In this document: in pieces, positions 56,901 to 64,000 of the stretch
How the letters are laid out: each line of letters begins with the position of its first letter
How positions within the stretch are numbered: position 1 is the stretch's first letter
Assembly (NCBI GenBank): GCA_030762175.1
Contig: CM060846.1
Coordinates: 182,378,541 to 182,442,540, forward strand
DNA length: 64,000 nucleotides
Reading direction: 5' to 3'
Source of the DNA: Metallyticus violacea
Lineage: Eukaryota > Arthropoda > Insecta > Mantodea > Metallyticidae
Notes under the pieces: generated by a model
The model's input: the letters and a program-made list of their open reading frames with translations, nothing else
Told to the model about the DNA's origin: nothing
Databases searched by the model: none
Made by a program: the position numbers and the translations under genes

Positions 56901-58500
56901 TTTTTATATCTATCAGAAGATATGTTGTTGGCTTAACTATTTGATAACAGGCAGGATGTGAGTTTGCACATTACAGTAAGAAGAATTATTCAGACAAAGT
57001 TTTCAAAGCTGTTGAAAAAAGTTCTATGAAAGTTGATTCCTTCAGAAACCCAAAACTTAATTGCACAGCAGAATGTACACAGACATGATTGATTAGGAGC
57101 ATAATATTATTATAGAACTTCCAGCTGTGTAACATGTTACAACATTTAAATTGCAACAATTCATAAAGAATAAGTATGTTCAAACATAGAGATTCCCCTA
57201 TTCCTATACTAAGCATTTAAGAGATTTGTCATGTTGTCAATGAAACTGCATTATCTGTATGTGGAAATTAAGAAAGATATGTTTACATATTATCCAAACT
57301 TAATGTAAGAATGACACAAACCACAAAATATGAGAAAAAATGAACATTTCTGGTTTGAGAAAGAGATAATAATCAAAGATTTGGCCATTCAATGAACAAA
57401 AAATTAGTTAATGTACCGGAGGGTGGATGGAATGGAATGCAATAGTAGCCATCTCCCTTGGTGAGTTCTGGTTTCATATAGCCTCTAATGCATGTTCAGC
57501 CAACAAATATCAGTTATGTAACACAGAACAGTTCATAATCCAGTTTACATAATACAAAGAGCTGCAAAATAATGGACATTTAATGTACTTTAAAGTTGTT
57601 AAAGTTGTAATGTAATTGCACTTCAGCCTAACTTTTATTTAGAAATTCGAGTTCACACTCCTTGGAAAAATGCACAGTAAAAAGGTTATTTTGCAACCTA
57701 TCAACCCTGTTAGCAATTTTAAATAATAAAGAAATTTAACTCCTATTTTTGATACAACTTATCAAAGGGCAGCAAGCTGAGTGTGAGTCACTATATTGTG
57801 TAATGCCATGTCCATTGTGCTCCTGCAAGTGCATGGAGGGCACTGTACCTAATACAACAAAGAGAAAACTGTGTAAAAAATTAATAACTAAGCAGTAAAA
57901 GCTTTTTCATCTGAGTATACTAAAAACAGACAGTCAAAATGTGATGTGTGTTCTAAACCTAAATCTTTTTTTTTTTTTCCCCTGCATTGAATTCACAAAC
58001 TTGTGCCGTTATTTATTTTTATCTGAAAAAGTAAAGATAAATAGGTAACAACCATAGATTTTAATGAAGTCACATGGCACATAACTTACTTAAATTTAAA
58101 ACACAGTAAATAATGAAAGTAAGTCATTTGTCAATATGCAATACAATCATGTATATTCACATGAAAATGATACAAATTCATTACTTTGTCAAGGCAAATG
58201 ACTGATAGTATGTAATTACTATTGCAGAATTTAGTTTGCACACCAATTGCTACTCAGAGATTAGTGAACATTTATAAAAATGTTTTAAAACTTAAGGCTA
58301 TGAAAATTTATTCAGCATTGAATATTGGTGCAATTTGGAGTTCACAAGTAAATATTTCTTTGTACAGATTGAAACAGTATTAATGAGACAGTATAAAAGG
58401 ACTTTAAACCCCATGTTTATATTCTTGGTATAGTCCAATTAATTATATATATATGGATTGTAAACCTTAGTGTAATCAATTTGTACATTTTATGCGTATA
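56900..58500. other. Non-coding, nothing recognised
   Basis: AT-rich, with a T run at about 57,967. No frame with motifs. Confidence 0.4.
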
Positions 58501-58519
58501 TATGTATTAATAATTAAGT

Positions 58520-59200
58520 CTTTTATGTATTTCGAAAGTAAGAGAGTAACTTGTTTACCAGACTTTTAGACATAAGGCAGATAGAGTGTATTGTAAAGGG
58601 GACGAGAAAAAGCAGATGTCCTTTCCTTAGTATTCTTAAGTCTTTTGTTTGCGAAGGGTCCGCCTTAAGAGTTTGAAAAACTGACAGGGTCAGGTCGTTA
58701 GTTATGGAATAAAAGGACTGAAAGGCTACTTTTGTGTCAAAAGACAGAACAGACTGGTCAATTATCATCTATTGACACCACGGAACCTTGTGGGTATCAT
58801 AAATTGCACTTGACATTAGGCAAAGACACAGGGAAAAAGGGGGTGCATTAGAGAGAAGAGAGGCATTCGCATTCGACCAGAGCACTTTGAGAGACTGTTT
58901 TCGTAAGAGGTGATGTAAAAACTAATAAATGATAGCTAGTGTGCCGTGAGAAGGAGAGTAGTGTTGAGGAAGATACTGATTGGACATTTTATATAGACTC
59001 GAATTTATTAGGCGAGTTGCAAGCAAACTCATACGTTTTCTCAAAATCTTAAAGGCAACCTTTGAACACCTAACTCAATTTACTATAAATAAATGGTCTT
59101 ATTTTAAGGAGTTCTACTTGTGTTCATTAAGTTCCTAGTCCTCTCCCTTGAACCTGAAACAGGCCATAAAATTCCAGCACTCACTGAAACTAGCCCGGGA
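58520..59200 (+). other. Possible solo LTR (TATA and AATAAA, GC-richer)
   Basis: A block richer in G and C than its surroundings, with TTTATATAGACTCG near 58,988 and AAATAAATGG near 59,090, about 100 bases apart as in many LTRs. No terminal TG..CA pair, target duplication or internal retroviral-type coding was identified, so this remains a guess. Confidence 0.3.
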
Positions 59201-59949
59201 TTGCAGTAACGTTAGGCATTAAGAGAAGAGGAGGTCAACAATTATCCATTAATTAATTTAAATCTACAAATCCCTCCCCCACTCATCGAACGCAGATCCA
59301 ATGTACGACTGCAAAATGTCGCCCAACTTTGAGGCGTAACTGACATATTTTGACTGCAAGATCCTTAAACAGTTTACAATTTAGCTAAATATTCAAAGCC
59401 ATTTTAAAAATTCACTAAGCTTTCTTTATTTTTGCATTTTTTAAAACATATTTAGGATAAGATGATCTATGGATAGGAAAGGAGAGGAAAATGAATGTAA
59501 AAAAATATAATAGGAAAATTGCACAGATACTTTAAATTACATTAGCTTAAACAAAATATTATAGTGGTAAAGAATATAAGAAGTATCATTTCAAAACATA
59601 TTACTTTTATTTAACCTTAACATCTTCCTTCTACTTCAAATGTGCTCTTTAATGCTACTGACTCAAATAAAAACATTTCAGATTACACCATGTAATATTT
59701 TACTTCTGAAAACCATGCATCAGATCAAACCAAAATATGTATACATGAATGTTCAGTTCAAAGTGTATTATTCAACTTTCTTGCTTCTAACTGTAATGCA
59801 TACTTAGGGTTGACAATGATTGTAACTCAATTTGGAGCATAGCAAAATTGAAACTAGTGGTGATTTGGATGGACATAGAGACAATGTGAGTACTGGAACT
59901 AATTAGGAGCAGAAAAAAGTTTCAGGCTTTTAGATATTGTTGCAGATCA

Positions 59950-62010
59950 CAATGGGAGAAAAGAGCACTTTGTAAGTAAATACTGGGGACATTTTGACTT
60001 TAGTTGAAACTTTGCTAGAAGATGAATGGATAAGTATAAAGGGTTTTGATATTATAGGTAAAAATGGTACAAGGATGAAAAATAAAGATATGGTATCAGG
60101 TAGAATTGGTGTGCTGTTAAGCAATGACTTGAAATGTAAAGTGAAAGAAAGAAAACCTGAAGCTAACTGAAGTTTAATTTGGGTATTATTTCAGGAGTGG
60201 AATTTATGTACCAGACTAGTTTATAACCCAATCAAGAACTTCATATTTTACAATCAAGAACTACTTTATAATTAGAAAGTCAGTTGGATATAATAAAAAG
60301 AAAAAATGTACTCATGGATTTTGTATTAGTAGATGACTTTAATGCTAGAGTTGGTGAGCTGGACATTAAGGGGTTAAATATAAAGGGTGCTATGGGAAGA
60401 AAGGAATGTAATCTAGTTCGAGAGAGGCATAGTAAGAATGAAGAAGTGAATGAAAAAGGAATAAAATTAGCTGAGTTTTGCATGAAAAATGGTTTTGTAA
60501 TCTTAAATGGAGGTTGGGATGATGAATTTACATTTTCAAGTGCAATGAGTCAAAGTGCTGTTGATTATATTTGGTGTAATAATGACATAGAGGTTAAAGT
60601 ATATGAATTTAAAATGATGAACACCTTTGGTATCACTTTTCAGTACAGTTATCTTGAAGAATGGCCAACATTCCATTTCATTTTATTTCATTTATAATCC
60701 ATCCCTTTACATCATTGAGTGCATTACAATGAAATGATATACAATACATTAATAAAGTCAGTGGAATCAGTAACACAACCAATAACAAGGTTCTTATAAA
60801 ACACAAGAAGAATAATGACAATGGTATTAAAATAATAATCACAACAAAAATTAAAAAAGAAAAAACATCAACAATAGCAATGTAAAGAAATTTGATAGTG
60901 AAGAAAACAACAAAAATAGTTAGTTATGCCACCCTGGAAGATGTAAAGAATTTTGTAAAGTATTTGGCCCAGAAATGGTTAAATTGTGCATATGTGGGAT
61001 GCATTAAATGATTGTTCAAGGTATGGGTGATGAGGCAATAGAGATATATGAATATGAGTTGTAAGGGGTGGGGAATAATATTGCTACAAATAATAAGATG
61101 CTCAAGTAGCTGAATGAAATTTGGTTCGATACTGGGTGTAGGGATATGAATAATATGGTTTGGGAAGCAGGGTTAGATAGAGAGAGTAATGAAGAGCAAA
61201 AACGTGCATTAGAAAAAAAATTAAGATAAGGTTATAGGGTTTTGTTAGAGAATAAGGAACAAAAATGGGGCAGAGCTACAGCTTTAGAAATTAAAAAGAA
61301 AATCAAATGGAGATGAATTCAACAAGCTCGAAAAATCATTTATGATCACAAAAAGGACAGACCAGGTAATGATCCTATAAAGTCAAGGGAAATGGGATAA
61401 ATATTTCCAGAGTTTATATGAGAAGGAGAGTAGGGAGAGTTTCAATTGGAAGATATACTTACAATAACTGTGTTGAGGAACTTGATAAATCAATTTCTTG
61501 TTAAGAAGTTTTTAATCAAGTTTGGAAATTTAAGACAGATAAAGTAGTTTTTTTTTTTTAAATATGGTGTGAGGATAATGAAAGGCTGCTGTGTTTAACC
61601 AGAGTTATGAACATAGTTAAAGAAAATAATGTTATCTCAAAAAATGGCATATGGCAATTATACACCCCATTTGCAAGGATAAAAGTAAGGAAACAAGCCC
61701 AAATAACCATTAGGGAAGAGCTTCATTATCAAATTTTGGTAAACTTTTATGGGAATATTGTCAGAAAGAAGTTAGGAATTAAAATTATTACCACTCAGAG
61801 GAAAAGGAGGGGAAAAGAACTGTGGATAGTATGCTGATAAAAACAATCATAATTATTAAGTATTTGGAAAGGAAAAATTGTAGACTATATGTAGTATTTA
61901 TTGATTTGTAATAAGTCTATGATAGAATGATAAGGGAAATCCTTTGGTATAAGTTAATGAAGAAAAGTTTAAGCAGTTCGGTATTCAAGGTTCCTCCTTT
62001 GTTCAAAACT
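59950..62010 (+). pseudogene. LINE F, same family as LINE C (endonuclease to RT)
   Basis: Plus strand: ETLLEDEWISIKGFDIIG (60,010), RIGVLLSNDLKCKVKERKPE (60,095) and DFNARVGEL (60,340; from the frame at 60,284-60,697) with GIKLAEFCMKNGFVILNGG and FTFSSAMSQSAVDYIWC (endonuclease). Then a pre-RT linker near 61,330 (QARKIIYDHKKDR), a YRPIS-like degraded region near 61,690, and KYLERKNCRLYVVFIDL with REILWYKLMKK near 61,860-61,960 (RT motif A region). The rest of the RT is absent or unreadable. An insertion near 60,665-60,950 separates endonuclease and linker. It lies in opposite orientation to LINE C. Confidence 0.72.
60665..60950 (-). mobile_element. Probable LINE 3' tail inserted in LINE F
   Basis: Begins on the plus strand with CATTTCATTTTATTTCATTT, which on the minus strand is an AATGAAATAAAATGAAATG tail following GGGATGGATTATA. 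That is the look of a LINE 3' end with a short tandem tail. It interrupts the coding of LINE F after its endonuclease. The upstream boundary is uncertain. Confidence 0.45.
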
Positions 62011-62224
62011 TTCTGTGCCTACGTTGTCTGTAGTATGGCCGCGGTAACTATCCAGAAGCATGTTTATAAATTGAATAGCGCTCCTGGGCTACGTTGCCAA
62101 GATCGAGTTACCCAGTTGGCCAGCTCATTGGCCATCCACCTTTTATGATCAGCTCGTATGATAACGCCCTTAACACCTATTCTTGGAATGTTTATTGTTT
62201 GAAAATGATCTATATATATATATA

Positions 62225-62925
62225 GATCAGATAGAGAAAATTGGTAAAGGCAATAAATACTCAATAAGCATCAACAGAAATGTTGATGAACTTAGTATCA
62301 ATTTTTAGTAAAATTCATGAAGTTTTATCACCGCTACGGGTGGCCGAGGTAGTTAAGGCGCGGACTCATGAGCAGGAAGTCTGGGGTTTGAATCCCGCTA
62401 GGAATGAGTTTTTTTTTCAGGTTTTCTTCAGTCCTCATAAACTTAGTCCTGGAACATTTCCTTCCTAAAATAAAAATATCCTTTCCCAATTGCTCATTTT
62501 ATCTCATATATCATCAGTGTCCCCGCATGTGGTGCCTCAGCAGTAAAAACGGCTGTTAAACACTATTAAAAAAATGAAGAGTTATCTTGTATAGAGAAGG
62601 ATTGAGTTTTGAAGATATAAACAATGGAGTACTCAAGCACAAAATTAAAAGGAAGAGAAAAGAGTTTTACTGATGAAAAGCAATTGGGAAATTTAGGAGA
62701 GTCTCCAGGAAAAGCAAAATAGAAATGAAAATGGTCAAAGACCAGGCTGGTCAGATAGAGAAAACTGGAAAGGCAATGAATACTTAATAAGCATCAACAC
62801 AAATGTTGATGAACTTGGTATCAATTTATAGTAAAACTCATGAAGACATACCTCGCCTAGTGAAGGATTGAGTGTAGTAGATATAAACAATGGAGTACTC
62901 AAGCACAAAATTAAAAGGAAGCTAA
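62225..62925. repeat. Tandem duplication, left copy split by a SINE
   Basis: GATCAGATAGAGAAAATTGG... (62,225-62,325) recurs at 62,751-62,848. The following segment GAAGGATTGAGT...AAAATTAAAAGGAAG (62,596-62,655) recurs at 62,867-62,925. Subtracting the SINE, the period is about 280 bp. The right copy shows the uninterrupted site. Confidence 0.85.
62330..62572 (+). mobile_element. tRNA-derived SINE, diverged copy 3
   Basis: GGGTGGCCGAGGTAGTTAAGG (62,338) and GGTTTGAATCCCGC (62,385) are the A- and B-box regions. The 3' domain ends GTGGTGCCTCAGCAGTAAAA, GTTAAACACTATT and a short A tail. It is about 45 bp shorter in the body than copies 1 and 2. The imperfect flanks ATGAAGTTTTATC and ATGAAGAGTTATC look like a decayed target duplication. 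The duplicate at 62.85 kb gives the empty site. Confidence 0.88.
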
Positions 62926-62929
62926 TTAA

Positions 62930-64000
62930 TGATTGAAATATATACAGTTAATTTATTTATGAGCTGTATGAAGCGATGGCTGAGAGGGGAGGGTCACCTG
63001 CTGATATTCCAAAGAAGCACCTCTCCTCATTAAGAAGAAGATGACGATGACCAGTGTTAATGTCTTCTGGTCAAAGACACAAATACTGATCACAAGAATA
63101 AGTTAGAGAAAAGATCCTGTAATTTATATAGTAAAAATTGTAATTCATTGAGTGTGTTGTGTGGTCAGGGCCAAAACTTATAGACCTGTATTTTATCTAT
63201 TTTGTATTCTGCTTAGAATGTAAATTAATTAATAGAAATATTTCTTGTAGATACAAAACTTTGATGTTCCAATTTCATTAGGATGGTATTACTCAACATT
63301 CTACAAGGGGATTAATTTGTATTTATGCAAACTGGAATGTGCTGCCTAATCATTCATTAACACATAACAGTAGCTTAAGAACTGCAAACATTTCAAAACT
63401 CTAACATGCTACCAATGAAAGCAATATACACTACATTTATGACAAAGGAAGTTGAGCATTAATGCTATGGGAAGAATGTGGTCTGCACATGATGGAAAAA
63501 GACTGTAAGAATAGAAAGTGCATAAACTTTGAAAAAAATTAGATTTCAACAAGGATTTTCATAAATAAGCCTATGCATTATTTTATTGGCAAACAGCCTT
63601 TAACATTATCATAAGCAATGAAGACACTTACAAGCATTTATTGCAGTGTATGGTATAATAATATTCTAATTAATTATCTATAATAATCTATTATAGGTCA
63701 ATTTTTGTTTTATTTATTTATTTTGGCCAGTTACATTAACAGGAAATATTGTTAGTATGGTATCTCTGTTGTTACATGCAGGGCTCCATCTGTTTATCTT
63801 CATTTTGATGTTTACCTTGAAAATGCAGACTGTCATATTTGTACAGCATACATGTGTATTTGCAATAGATATTCAATCAACAATTTTATTTAATTTGTCT
63901 ATAAAGGAAAACAACTGACTTAATTTTGTTTATCTCTCAAATTCTACAAACCTTAATCTGCTTCTGTGTGAAGTTGCCATTGGCATCTTATATACAGACA
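62930..64000. other. Non-coding, nothing recognised
   Basis: AT-rich to the end of the window. No coding or repeat signal recognised. Confidence 0.4.

Noticed and set aside
1..64000. CRISPR array, operon or phage-type defence system
   Set aside because: No regular spacer-repeat pattern or bacterial gene layout exists; the sequence is clearly eukaryotic.

Overview
The window is eukaryotic, intron-rich and AT-rich. It has long microsatellites, GT-AG splice signals, a tRNA-derived SINE and many decayed retrotransposons and DNA transposons. The repertoire (Jockey/I-type LINEs, Penelope-like elements, ZNF862-like and Zmym-like hAT transposases, a DUF4817-type mariner relative) points to an arthropod with a large, repeat-laden genome. 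I cannot name the species. I see no bacterial-style operons, CRISPR, rRNA or functional tRNA genes.

1-7.8 kb: two coding exons of one unidentified host gene lie on the minus strand (5407-5148 and 4813-4576). They have matching splice phase and Ser/Pro/Thr-rich, transcription-regulator-like sequence. They are flanked by a head-to-head pair of Penelope-like (PLE) 3' ends with decayed hammerhead-ribozyme motifs (2.53-4.20 kb) and a full-length SINE (5.89-6.18 kb). 7.8-14.5 kb: a cluster of dead DNA transposons (hAT ZNF862-like, DUF4817/mariner, hAT Zmym-like, a short HTH ORF). 14.5-32.6 kb: mostly non-coding, with a LINE fragment at 18.9-20.5 kb that carries an inverted pair of PLE tails with a near-complete hammerhead. 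It also holds an RNase H-bearing LINE fragment (22.5-24.2 kb) and a PLE palindrome at 28.1-28.7 kb.

32.6-55.2 kb: one continuous nest of elements. The bottom layer is a minus-strand LINE (C), pieces of which run from 55.15 kb (ORF1 end) to 32.70 kb (C-terminal Cys knuckle). Into it went LINE B (minus, about 42.9-54.97 kb), a DNA transposon D (38.15-42.14 kb) and LINE E (plus, 33.6-36.0 kb). LINE B was itself split by LINE A (plus, 45,396-51,976), which has an exact 11-bp target-site duplication. LINE A carries a 61-bp SINE stub, D carries a PLE palindrome (39.15-40.35 kb), and E carries a 164-bp highly structured insert flanked by 31-bp direct repeats. LINE A is the youngest large element: about five lesions in ORF2, and a 337-bp triplication in ORF1.

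55.2-64 kb: a second full SINE, a single minus-strand PLE remnant with a hammerhead-like 3' end, a possible solo LTR, a second LINE of the C family (F, plus), and a tandem duplication whose second copy preserves the empty site of a SINE insertion.

The most notable pattern is that four of five PLE loci are head-to-head inverted pairs of 3' ends, several with hammerhead motifs. Next come three independent 54-61 bp 'stub' insertions that all start at the same point of the SINE, and the unexplained structured 164-bp insert.
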